Assembly (NCBI GenBank): GCA_963082975.1
Contig: OY720344.1
Location: 80,774,053 to 80,838,052 of the forward strand
From: Labia minor
Taxonomy: Eukaryota > Arthropoda > Insecta > Dermaptera > Spongiphoridae
Direction: 5' to 3'
DNA: 64,000 bases
Below the pieces are notes generated by a model. That model saw nothing but the letters and a program-made list of their open reading frames with translations, was not told the origin of the DNA and searched no databases. This document shows positions 11,390 to 21,577 of this stretch, piece by piece; within the stretch, counting starts at the first letter, position 1; each line of letters begins with the position of its first letter. Made by a program: the position numbers and the translations under genes.

Positions 11390-12982
11390 AGTACCGGGAC
11401 CCCGAGCCTCGGCTCGGTACTTAAGTTAAAAAAAATGATTCATTATTATTGGATTTGGCTGGTAATATTAATACCTGGGACACCGAGCTCTCGCTCTACC
11501 CTTTAAAAAATATTGATACACAATTCTTTAATTATTTATTACAATTATTAAATGTTACACATTTGCATCAATCTGATTAAAATTAATGAACTTGTGCTCC
11601 TCAATAATACATAAATATATAATATATAGGTACATATATTTTTTTTCTATAGTGTTTTTTTGAAAAACTGTTTAGCGCCCCAAGTGGTTATAAAACAAAC
11701 TAAAGACAAAAAAACGTGCTTTGCAGCTTTTCGGAATTAAAAAAGCAAAATTGGCAGTCGTGGGACTGGCCGACAGAAGTGAAAACTTCTGCGTAAGAAA
11801 TTTTAAAACAGACGAAATTCGCGCTATTTCACGAGAAAGATGAATTTCATATGCATGTATATATATATAACTTATATATTATTTTAAACATATATTTTAA
11901 ACAAATTTGTAACTTATATTTATATATATATAAATACACAACTTTGTTTAAAATATTGCAATACGAACTGTTTTATAATTCTTATCTCTAACATAAAATA
12001 TATATTTATTATGTGAAGTTCATTTCGTATAATTTTGATTATATATGTATATATGAAATGAACTTTACATAATAAATATATATTTATATGTTAGAGATAA
12101 TTTATAAAACAGTTCTAATGACAATTCAAATTTCGCGCTCTGTTATAAGAAATTTGAAAGCAGATGGTTTCATGGTGTTGGTCACGATCACGCGAGTTCT
12201 ATACTTTTTCCCCATCCCGCAAAAGTGCTCAACGCCGCTAAAGAAGTTTTCACTTCAAAAATTATTTAATATTTGGAAATATATCTGACTTATAGAAAAA
12301 ATGAATATTAATTAAAGAAAGAAATAGTTTTTAAAATATCCTGAATAATATGTAACAATTTTCAAGATAGAAATTTATTACAATATTACAATTATTAACT
12401 GTTGCATCATTGCATCAATCTGATTAAAATGAATGGAACTTCGGGTACTCAATAATAATAAATAAAATAATATTAATAAATATATTGAATAATATTTTAT
12501 TGAAAAAATATTAAAACTTATAAAACTATCTAAAACTTTATTAATAAAAGAACAATGAATAAATAAATATAGAATAGTAATTTATTAAAAAGTAAACAAT
12601 AGATAAAAAGAAAAAAAAATAACAAAATCATTATTTTCATTTTTAAATAACGATTCACCCGGCGAGTTTCGAACCGACGAAATCCACTCGTTAAAACATC
12701 AGTCCAACCGCTGGACTATATGTATTTAGATAAAAAATTGTCATTTTTTTACTGTCTTAGCAGGCAGTATTAAAAATTTTGACGTTTTCCATATATAATT
12801 TTCAATTAAGAAATTAATAATGAAGCTGTATGTTTCAAGAGATATCATCAATAAAACTTAATTTTTCTTTATAAATACTATATCTAGTGTGAATTTGAAA
12901 AAAATCGTTAGAGCGGTTTTTGAGAACCAATATATATAGATAAATACATATATACAATTTTAGCTAGCATAATAAGATAAGA
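11390..12982 (-). mobile_element. RC-C family repeat, copy 1
   Basis: Nearly identical over long stretches to 45893-47754 and diverged from 33340-33975. The minus-strand 5' end reads TCTTATCTTATTATGCTAGC, preceded by A. The other end carries two tandem hairpins of the ACCGAGC..GCTCGGT type (11395-11425 and 11475-11505). Internal inverted repeats (GAAGTGAAAACTTCT at 11778 with its complement near 12242; a 46-bp foldback near 11990-12110) make a large foldback. The ends suggest a rolling-circle (Helitron-like) element, but the 3' terminus is not a clear CTRR, so the class is provisional. Confidence 0.65.
12651..12722 (-). other. tRNA-like cassette in RC-C copy 1
   Basis: On the minus strand a box A-like TAGTCCAGCGG (12708-12718) with a perfect 4-bp D-stem is followed at tRNA-like spacing by a box B-like GGTTCGAAACT (12665-12675). 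The acceptor stem does not pair and the T-stem has a mismatch, so it is not a functional tRNA by eye. The equivalent place in copy 2 holds a different tRNA-like block. Confidence 0.5.
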
Positions 12983-13589
12983 TTTATCTTTATATTCGAT
13001 TCGATATATAGTAGGAGAATTAAATGACGTTATCAATTTATTATACTCCGGTAAATATTATAAAATATTATATACTAAATATTCAATTAGTATATATTAG
13101 ATATTTAATCAGTAAATTAATTATATATATTATTATTGTAAATGTTATATCTATCTATATTATATAATGTGTCCCTTCATACATTTTGAATTCACCCATA
13201 ATATATCTTATATTCTTATATACTTACTTGAAAAAAATTTAAAAAGTTTTAAAAGTTTTTTTTTAATATTTTATGAATTCAAATCGTCAATTGAAAATGA
13301 AAATCCAATTATGAGATCAAAATTAAAATTATTTATTCATATAATTTTGAATGTTTTCGTGTATTATAAATAAAAACAAATATATAGATATTCTTTGGAT
13401 GACAAATTCCAATTTATATGATCTTAATATATTTTTATAAAAAGGCCAATTATATATATATGCAATTAAAACTGTAGTGTCAAACACTGATTTTGAATTT
13501 GGCGACATATAAGATCATTGACTGGGCCGCTACCCAAGGAGTGAAAATAGTGTCGAATAGAAATAGACGATATTACTTGGATTAATCTT
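12983..13589. other. A+T-rich spacer
   Basis: No gene seen. A fragment near 13470-13530 (TGTCAAAC..GGGCCGC) resembles a decayed hAT end, but no partner end was found. Confidence 0.35.
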
Positions 13590-13870
13590 ATTATATAAAA
13601 TTGTTTGTTTTATAACCACTTGGGGCGCTAAACAGTTTTTCAAAAAAAAACTATAGAAAAAATATATATGAACCTATATATTATATATTTATGTATTATT
13701 GAGGAGCACAAGTTCATTCATTTTAATCAGATTGATGCAAATGTGTAACATTTAATAATTGTAATAAATAATTAAAGAATTGTATATCAATATTTTTCAA
13801 AGGGTAGAGCGAATAATGAATCATTTTTTTAACTTAAGTACCGAGCAAGGCTCAGGGTCCCGGTATATAT
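13590..13870 (+). mobile_element. RC-C family, hairpin-end fragment
   Basis: Reverse complement of the 11395-11700 part of RC-C copy 1, including the GGGGCGCTAAACAG block and one of the two terminal hairpins, ending near CTCAGGGTCCCGG at 13862. It is truncated at the left. Confidence 0.65.
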
Positions 13871-13908
13871 TATAAAAGTGCAATGTGGGTATGTTTTGTG
13901 GAGGTAAA

Positions 13909-13961
13909 GGTTCTAAGGAAACAAACATACTATCAACAAAGCTCAGGGCCAGACACTCAAG
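13909..13961 (+). repeat. 53-bp direct repeat, unit 1
   Basis: Identical by eye to 14168-14220, starting ggttctaaggaaac and ending agacactcaag. The offset is 259 bp. It is too exact for chance, and the spacer is unrelated. Confidence 0.85.
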
Positions 13962-14039
13962 TGCTGCGGAGTTCATTTGCAATCCCCATGTTTTTCCCAC
14001 AGCCAATTATATGTTGCATGTTGTGAGTATGTGATTACA

Positions 14040-14545
14040 CAAATTGGGAAAAAATCACTCGAAATGCAATTAAACAAAAAAATTGAAAAGTTAGGCTAAG
14101 CAGACGTCTTAAATATTATAAGAGATTCGGCACTTGCAATTACAGATAGCGAGGAAAAATTAATGGAGGTTCTAAGGAAACAAACATACTATCAACAAAG
14201 CTCAGGGCCAGACACTCAAGAAATTAATAGTGATAAGAAAAAATATTTAGTGACAAAGAGGAACAGTATTAACATACAAAATCTTAATATACAAAATGTA
14301 AAATTTGAATATGTAGAAAAATTGAATGTAATCACGAAGAATAATAATATTTGGAAAGAATTTAAATCGAGGTATCAATCGGGAAACGCCTGTTATCATG
14401 CAGTAAAGAGGCTTATCTCATCAAAATTATTATCAAAGGGAATCAAGACGCATAGGAAGGGACGTAAGAGAGATGGGACAAGGGCTCAGAATAGGGACAT
14501 TTGGAGAAATGTGGCCAAGAACTTTCGAGTATCTTTGAGTTATAT
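14040..14545 (+). pseudogene. LINE reverse-transcriptase C-terminal fragment with internal deletion
   Basis: The frame 14163-14555 (130 codons, open) encodes QNVKFEYVEKL and GNACYHAVKRLISSKLLSKG, typical of the region just before the YKTII-VLYGCETW block in RTE/Jockey-like LINE polyproteins. It then jumps straight to a late C-terminal stretch (KRDGTRAQNRDIWRNVAKNF). The YKTII..CETW block is deleted here but present in the related copy at 20113-20410. Both copies sit at the same place inside Heli-1 elements, so the LINE piece appears to travel as Helitron cargo. The upstream part (14040-14160) is degraded. Confidence 0.7.
14168..14220 (+). repeat. 53-bp direct repeat, unit 2
   Basis: Second unit of the exact 53-bp repeat. 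It lies within the LINE-derived frame at 14163-14555. Confidence 0.85.
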
Positions 14546-14639
14546 AAATAGATAGATATAACATTTACAATAATAATATATATAATTAATTTACTGATTA
14601 AATTAAAATATATTTTAAATAAGAACACAAAAAGAAATG

Positions 14640-14784
14640 AATGTTTTATGTAATATAATGATTGAAACAAAATGGATGAAAACCTTTTACTACTTTTAAC
14701 CAAATACGATGTACCACTCGGGGGTACAGGGGGCGGAGCCCCCGTCCAGCTGTGCAGAGCGCCGAAGGCGCTCTGACCAGCTGG
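14640..14784 (+). mobile_element. Heli-1 Helitron 3' terminus (third copy)
   Basis: Carries the conserved Heli-1 tail: GGGGGCGGAGCCCCC (6-bp stem), then a perfect 8-bp hairpin AGAGCGCC-GAA-GGCGCTCT (14756-14774), about ten bases, and CTGG (a CTRR terminus) followed by host T. This is the intact version of the hairpin that is degraded in the two full Heli-1 copies. Homology to the copy at 19328-20636 extends upstream through the LINE cargo to about 14380. No 5' end was located. Confidence 0.85.
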
Positions 14785-15129
14785 TATATATTAATGTATA
14801 TATTTATATAATTATATACATTTATAAAATCTCATATTAATAAAAATTATTTATTTATAAATATAATATAATAATTATTATTCAATAATAACATTTACTT
14901 AGCATAAATACATAAAATCAATTTTAGAAGATTAATATATTTTTTTGTTTTATTCAATTTGCAAATTTTCGTATAACTTCATCTTTTCTATTTCTCTTGT
15001 TATATTAAATAAATTTATTCAATTAAAATTGCACTAAAAATAATAAAATAATATAAATATAAACATTTTTTATAAAATAACGTTTTACCAACAGACTAAA
15101 AAGAATAAAATAAATTTTCTATAAGCCTG
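14785..15129. other. A+T-rich spacer, part of a small repeat
   Basis: No gene. 15078-15115 resembles 55664-55710, the left part of a small inverted-repeat element. Confidence 0.4.
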
Positions 15130-15790
15130 ACAAAGTTTATAGATGAATTGCTTCATATTCAACTAAAAACGTTGGGCGCTTTTAGTTTTCATTGCAGTAT
15201 GCCATACGGTCGGTCTAATTTTTGAGTACATTTGTGATAGTTTACGGCTCTATTTTAGCTATGGCTGCACGAATGTTGTCCTTCAAAGCTTGAATTGTCT
15301 CTGGTTTGTTTGCATAACATTTGTCTTAGACGGCTCCCCACAAATAATAGTCTAACGGTGTCAAATAGCAGCTCCGAGGCGGCCAAACGACATCAGAATT
15401 TCTGCTGATAACTCGGTCTCCGAAGACAATGCGCAAAAGATCGATTGTAAGTTTAGCTGTGTGACACGGAGCGCCGTCTTGTTGGAACCAAATGTTGTCC
15501 TGGCGCGATAGCGGTCGCCATTAACCGTAACGGCTGCTCCTGCCTCATTTTCAAAGAAAAATGGCCCTATGATGCCGCCAGACCAAAATCCGCACCAAAC
15601 CGTCACTCTCTGAGGATGCATTGTCTTCTTCATGATAACGTATGGCTTTTCCGTCCCCCAGATGACGCAATTTTGTTTGTTGACGTAAACGCCAATATGG
15701 AAATGCGCCTCATCCGAAAAGATGATTTTTTGGCCAAAATCGGCGTCTCCTTCAATGGCTTACTGCAAGGCCAGCCGAATGAATGAAATA
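15130..15790 (-). pseudogene. Tc1/mariner-type transposase pseudogene
   Basis: Minus-strand translation gives the catalytic region of a Tc1/mariner-superfamily (DDE_3 type) transposase: IIFSDEAHFHIGVYVNKQNC, then RVTVWCGFWSGGIIGPFFFENEAG (15361-15633 open, 90 codons), and after frameshifts a degraded C-terminal part ending near 15130. The DEAHF aspartate is kept, but the second catalytic block and the reading frame after RYRA are broken. The N-terminal DNA-binding part and terminal repeats were not found. It is less A+T-biased than its surroundings, suggesting a comparatively recent arrival. Confidence 0.82.
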
Positions 15791-16089
15791 TTGTTTAATA
15801 AATAATCGGAAGGTCTATACTTCACTATGAACAAATAAATTTGAAAATTCATCCAACCGTTTTTGTTTTACATGTCGGACCCTATATTGTGTACATTAGA
15901 GTAACTTGTCTCATTTCCAAGGGTGGACAACCTATAGTAGTCATTTTTCCTTAAATATTTTTTATAAAATCTTACCAAAAGTCGCAAATAAGAATTTACC
16001 CTCTTTGAAATAATATAAATGGGCTTAAATGACTTCCTCTGAATTAATTATTTGATTTTAGATAACAACATTGATGAAAATAATTTAAA

Positions 16090-16385
16090 AGAATAATAAT
16101 ATCGAAATTAAAATCTATAAAACTGTTATTTTAACGATTCTACTGTACTGGGTTTGAGACGTGGTCTGTTACTTTATGGGATGAATACAGATTCCTGATA
16201 TTTGAAAATAAGAGATGTCGTAGAATTTATGGATAGGAAAAAGATTAGATTACAAAAGAATAACGGAGATTGCATAACGAGGAATTAAATAACCTCTATG
16301 AAACTTCAAATCATTAAATCAAGGAAGTTTCCATGGGCAGGTGTGTTTGAATGAAATGACAGGAGTGTTAAATATTTAATTTCCT
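16090..16385 (+). pseudogene. LINE reverse-transcriptase fragment
   Basis: Plus-strand frames read IKLLF..RFYCTGFETWSVTLWDEYRFLIFENKRCRRIYG. This matches the YKTII-PVVLYGCETW..LRVFENRVLRRIFG stretch of RTE/Jockey-like LINEs, with stops and frameshifts. It is followed by about 200 bases and then a block repeated at 18375-18620. Confidence 0.7.
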
Positions 16386-16589
16386 ATTCTATTTAATTTC
16401 AATCCTCAAGCCCACATCATTTAAAATTCTTTTTTAAAAAATAATAATTTCAATTTATTTCAATAAAATTGAAATATTTATTTTAACCATAAGAACCAAA
16501 TAATTTAGAATTGCAGATAGCATCAGACATAGATATCATCTGATAAATTTTGGGGCTAGTAGGCGCCGAAACGCCCCATTAGATCATCT

Positions 16590-16880
16590 GAAAATCTTAA
16601 CTCTTTATAATTAACGACCTTAACTGTTATTTTGCTTTAAAAAATAATAAAAAAATCACTCACTATTTTCAAATTTTCCTTTTAAGCTTATTTCAAATAA
16701 ATTGATAAATATAAAATAAATAAATATATCATTGGATTGTTTAATAGATGTATAAAATAAATTAATTTATTACACCGAAAAATCTCTTGATCAAATATTT
16801 ATATTTTATCTTATTTAATCAATAATTTTATATTAATATTTATATTCATTATATGATTAATATTAACTAGATAATAGCGA
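16590..16880 (+). repeat. Dispersed repeat, unit 1 (LINE-associated)
   Basis: CTTTATAATTAACG and the later block around TTTATATTAATATTTATATT recur in the same order at 18375-18620. Each unit lies downstream of a degraded LINE fragment, so it may be part of a LINE 3' region. Confidence 0.45.
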
Positions 16881-17159
16881 TTTAATTATTTTTTTTATTT
16901 ATACTTATCATTAATAATGCCACACCCAGATTAATTATATTTATTTTTAAGATTATAACTAATTGATAAGATTTTTCTGAAAATAATTATCGTGTTTAGT
17001 ACACACATCTACACATTTTCTGTCGAATTTTCAAGATTATTATTTTTTATTAAAAAAATTATAAACATTGGAGAGAGAGAAACTAAGTACAATTTTTCCC
17101 GCTCAGAAACATTCGTTTTTAAGGGTATGGATGGATTTATAATCATTAATCGAAATTAA

Positions 17160-17900
17160 ATTCAAGAAAATGTAGGACACAGTTTTCTAAGATAGTGTAG
17201 ATTTATATCAGAGATCTACACTGAGTCCTTACTTATTTAAAATAGTCATGAATGTAATATTGGAAATACAGTTTTAGTGGGGTAGAATAAAGAGAGAGTG
17301 AAGGAAAAGCTAGAAAATTGGAAAAATCAAACCACGGAGCACTCAAAATCAACACCAACAAAACAGAACATGTATTTTAGAAGAAATAACACCAGGAATA
17401 TGTGTTTAAAGCGAGAGAAATGTTTAGAACTTAGTTACTAGTAAAGGAAAACTGATAAGATAATCAGAAATAGAATTCAAGTAAGATGGGGAAATTAGAA
17501 GAGGATGAGAGGAGTTTTGTGTGATTAAAGGATAAAGAGAGAAAGAGTAAAGGAAGGGTGTTTAAGTTAGTTATAATCTATGTTATATAGTAGTGAAACT
17601 TAAACCATAAGAAAATCCCAGGAAAGAAAGGAAAGGAACAGAAATCAGATTGTTAAGAGGGAGGGATAAAACACATATAAAAAGGATTAGAAATTATCAA
17701 ATAAGAAAGGTGGTAGGGGTGGTAATAAGAAAAAGGAAGAGTTTGAGGTGTTTCGACATTTGATGGAAAGGGATGAAAATCACATCGGAAGAATGATTCG
17801 ATGTGTCTTGGGAGAAAAGCAAAGGAAACATGAGAGAAAAGGAATTATATGAGTCAAATCTGTTAGTAAGGAAGTATAGTGGAAGAAAAAAATTTTGGAC
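17160..17900 (+). pseudogene. Degenerate LINE polyprotein fragment
   Basis: Residual protein similarity appears in order: DLYQRSTLSPYLF plus IVMNVIL (the L-QGS-LSP-LF-IVMD block of reverse transcriptase), EKLENWKN...TKQNMYF (the LE-W...KTE-M block), and RCFDI..ERDENHIGRMIRC with a purine-rich tail (the GHVMR-DE-HIGR block). Many stops and frameshifts make it an old insertion. A different LINE lineage from the 14040 and 20113 copies is likely. Confidence 0.62.
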
Positions 17901-18374
17901 AGTAGAATGTTCATTTCAAAAAAAATAAAATAATTTTCGAAATTTTATTATTTTTATACAATACCTTTTTACTAATTCTTCATTTAGTGTGATTTTTCCA
18001 CCTTTACTAAATGTTTTTCACAACTGATTTAATAGTTTTTTTTCATTTGTTGTTTTATTTTTAATGTATAATGTATTATCCTTTTTAAATATATAAGTTA
18101 ACTATTCTCTTTAAAGTATAAGATAAAACAAAAACATTAGATTTTTTGAAATTATCACCAAGTTATTATTCTATTCATAAATCAGAGAATTTAACAAAAA
18201 AATGTTAAGCTCTTAATTAGTTGAACATTTCTAAAGGTAAGAGGAAAAAAAAACAGGAATGCTTCTTCTCCCTCCCCTTCACTTATATAAAGTAAAGCAC
18301 GTCTAGTCTATTTAATTTGGCTCTAGATTATCGTTAAGCTCATCAAAATTCTCGTTTCGAAGACTTCGCCAGTA

Positions 18375-18620
18375 CTTTATAATTAACGTCTTTAACGGTT
18401 AATGGCTTAAAGAATAATGAACAGAAAACACACTTGCTTCACTAACACATTTTCAACATCTCATTTCAACCCTTCTGGATGATAAATTTATATATATATA
18501 ATTATTAATTACAAAATTGGAATTATAAGAATAAAATAGATTCAATATTTCAATTTAATTTTATTTATTCAATAATTTTATATTAATATTTATATTCATT
18601 TTATGATTGATATTAATTGA
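18375..18620 (+). repeat. Dispersed repeat, unit 2 (LINE-associated)
   Basis: Counterpart of 16590-16880, with the same block order and moderate divergence. Confidence 0.45.
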
Positions 18621-19327
18621 ATTAGAATGGATGGCTATTGTCTATCTAAACTTTTTGCAATATTTTTTTAGCGATCAAATAGCAACGTCAATATTAATCA
18701 TTAGAATGAATTTAATAAATAATTTATCATAGAAAATAGAATAAATTTCATTATAAATACAATAATATTTATGATATATGAGATTCATTATAGTTTATTA
18801 GATTTAAAAAAACATTATTGTTAATTGATAGGCAATATTATAGCTATTATTATTGAAAATGTAAATCAACTGTCATAATGGCTTATTGTGAAACCGTGTA
18901 TTTTGGAAATATTAATTAGAATAGAGAATATCACATATAACACATAATATTTTTATTACAACTCATTAATAAAATTATCTTCTTATTTCTTTCGCTTGCA
19001 TTATATATGATTATTTTATTTTATTATTTTTGACCCTTTAATTCATTTTATCAATAAATTTAAAATTCATCAATTGATAGATAAATAAATACATGAAGTA
19101 GTTATTTTAATATTATTATTATTTTCCTTTTAAATTACTATAAATATTAATAAAAAAGAAAGTAAATTATTATAATACAAATATTTTTACAAATATAAAG
19201 TCAATGACTAAATGATAAAAAACAGTTTGGAAATTAATATATAAAGCAAGATATTAGATCACAGATAGAAGCATAAGTTTATTCTAAAAACATTAATTTT
19301 CAAATATTTTTAAATGATTTTTAATAA
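18621..19327. other. A+T-rich spacer
   Basis: No gene or repeat boundary recognised. Confidence 0.45.
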
Positions 19328-19357
19328 TCTATATAAATAAAGGAGAGTGTTTGTATG

Positions 19358-19388
<31 letters not shown>

Positions 19389-19918
19389 TTTGTTTACTTT
19401 TTTGCTGTCATAGAAACAAACAAAAAAGAAATTTCCTACTTAACCGACACTTGATAATTTAGAATTATAAACATCAAAAAATAAGAAACGATTTCTATGA
19501 AATTACATCACAATATTCTTATATACCTCTATGGTAACATAGGCTCTATAGATTTTATTAATATCTAATCAATAACCGCAGAATTTAATTTTTTAAAGTT
19601 TATATATTCTCCGTGTTGTTCATTCATGGCCCACTGACTGGCGGACTCATCAATGTATATAACTCTTAAGTATTTCCAATCAAAGAATTATTATAATATT
19701 TAACTTTTTATTTTAAATTCTAATATTAAAATATCATTTCAATTAAATAATTTATTCTAAAAGTTCTCATTTTAATTAATTTAATAAAATATTTAAATCA
19801 TATTTAACTTAAATTATTTGTATTTATTCTTTCCATATTTGAATAGTTACTTCTTTTATTTTAAGGGAGGGAATTAACTATGATCTAAAAAAATTAATAA
19901 ATGAACTTAATAATAAAT

Positions 19919-20110
19919 AAGTTGACCTGTGGCCATGTCCGAACCGACCGACGGTTTGAAGTAAATTAATTTCCAGCTACTGAAAAAATTTAAAATAATT
20001 TTAATATATCTATTAATGTAATAAAAAACAGATATGGATAGAACATAAATATTTTTAATTTTATTTTATTTATAATATATATGTAATCACAGTCTGGTCT
20101 TACATATATA
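19919..20110 (-). mobile_element. RC-A 3'-end fragment inside Heli-1 copy A
   Basis: Reads gttgacctgtggccatgtcc then GAACCGACCGACGG and the A+T-rich arm, homologous to the 3' end of the full RC-A copies at 29515-30154 and 43505-44113. It stops abruptly at the LINE cargo. Confidence 0.8.
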
Positions 20111-20112
20111 AC

Positions 20113-20410
20113 GCCTGTTATCATGCAGTAAAGAGGCTTATCTCATCAAAATTATTATCAAAGGGAATGAAAATTAAAATATATAAAACAATTATTTTGT
20201 CTGTTGTATTATATGAGTGTGAGACATGGTCTATGATCTTAGGAGATGAGAGTGGATTCAGAGTATTTGAGAATAGGATTCTTCCCAGCATTTATGGGCC
20301 AAAGATGAGGACACCAGGGAATGACGTAAGAAAGATGGAACAGAGGCTCAGGATAAGGACACTTGGAGAAATGTGGTTGTAGCTGCCAAGAACTTTCGAG
20401 TAGATAGATA
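20113..20410 (+). pseudogene. LINE reverse-transcriptase cargo inside Heli-1 copy A
   Basis: The 71-codon frame 20167-20382 reads KIKIYKTIILSVVLYECETW, then FRVFENRILPSIYGPK, the conserved C-terminal block of RTE/Jockey-like LINE polyproteins. It then passes directly to QRLRIRTLGEMW, the tail. The first 55 bases are identical to 14384-14440 and the last part to 14480-14545, showing the same captured LINE segment with different internal deletions. Not functional. Confidence 0.78.
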
Positions 20411-20680
20411 TAACATATTCAATAAAAATATATATAATTAATTTACTGACTAAATTAAAATATCTTTTAAATAATCACACAATAAGAAATGAATGTTTTA
20501 TGTTATACATTGATTGAAACAAAATGGATGAAAACCTTTTACTACTTTCAACCAAATACTATGTACCACTCGGGGGTACAGGGGGCGGAGCCCCCGTCTA
20601 GATGTGAAGAGCGACGAAGGAGCTCTGAGCAGCTAGTTTATTTATATAGATTATATTTAATAATTTTCATTAGTATATAC

Positions 20681-21180
20681 CAGTGTTTCTTAACCTTTCT
20701 AGCGAGTCGCACCCCATTGAATCTGAAAATATATCTCCGCACCCCTATTGAATCTGAAAATATATCTCCGCACCCCCATTGAAAAATGTGTTTTAATTTT
20801 TTTAGTCTAGAAAAATACATTTTTTGCGAAACTTATTGTTTATTGTTTATTGAAAAACATTGTACATTTTATATAAATACAAAACAATATTATTTTTATT
20901 AATGACTAGTCTGTTGTTGTTTGTTCATTATTATACTGGCGAAGCGAGGTTCCTTTTTTGAAAGACATACGCGTAAGTCATCACTTGCATTTTAGGTTCC
21001 TAGCAATTTTTATGAGCTTCAGTATTGGGGACATTATTGCAGATTTCAAATATTTTATTATAAGAAATTTAATAAATGATATTTAATAATTTTTATGGTT
21101 AGGTAGGGGCTTCTCCCGCACCCCCAAAAATACATTCCCGCACCCCCAGGGGTGCGGGCACCCCCGGTTAAGAACCACAG
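20681..21180. mobile_element. Non-autonomous hAT, TIR CNGTGNTTCTTAACC
   Basis: Ends CAGTGTTTCTTAACC and, inverted, CTGTGGTTCTTAACC, with a perfect 8-bp duplication gtatatac (20673-20680 and 21181-21188). The 500-bp interior has no transposase frame. Near the left end a block containing ATTGAATCTGAAAATATATC is tandemly repeated, and GC-rich CCGCACCCC blocks occur subterminally at both ends. Confidence 0.92.
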
Positions 21181-21577
21181 GTATATACCAACATATATTT
21201 TATTATTATTACTTAGTTTTTTTTTTATTTATTTAATGTATATTTGTAGACAATAAACTAGCTATATAAAAATATATAATTATTTGATATAATCATATAT
21301 GCTTTTCTCAGGAGTCTGAATTATTAAAATTATAATATATATATATATATATCTGATCTTACTATTCTATCTGAAATTGTTTATCTTTCTCATCTTAAAA
21401 ATTATGCATAGAATTTTGATGAAATTTATTTATTAGGTTTTTTTTTGAAGTAAAGAATTGATCTGTCTAGAGATTTACAGGAAAATTATTTTAATTGTCT
21501 TTTCCTTTAATTAAAGTAATTAATAACAGGCGTCATAAATATCTAGATGTGTCTTTAGAAAACAATATAAAACAATA
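21181..21577. other. A+T-rich spacer
   Basis: No gene. Contains (TA)n near 21329-21352. Confidence 0.45.

Larger units (their letters stand above)
19328..20636 (+). mobile_element. Helitron Heli-1, copy A
   Basis: Starts TCTATATAAATAAAGGAGAG after host A (19327) and ends ...GAGCAGCTAG before host T (20637), as Helitrons do, with no target duplication. A (GTAT)n tract follows the 5' end at 19351-19386. The 3' tail has a 6-bp GC hairpin and a degraded terminal hairpin. About 590 bp of the 5' arm and 130 bp of the 3' end match copy B (60048-61050), but the interiors differ: copy A holds an RC-A fragment (19919-20110) and a LINE piece (20113-20410). It encodes no helicase, so it is non-autonomous. 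Confidence 0.88.

Noticed and set aside
12651..12722. Functional tRNA gene
   Set aside because: Box A and box B are present but the acceptor stem does not pair and the T-stem is imperfect; it lies inside a repeat.
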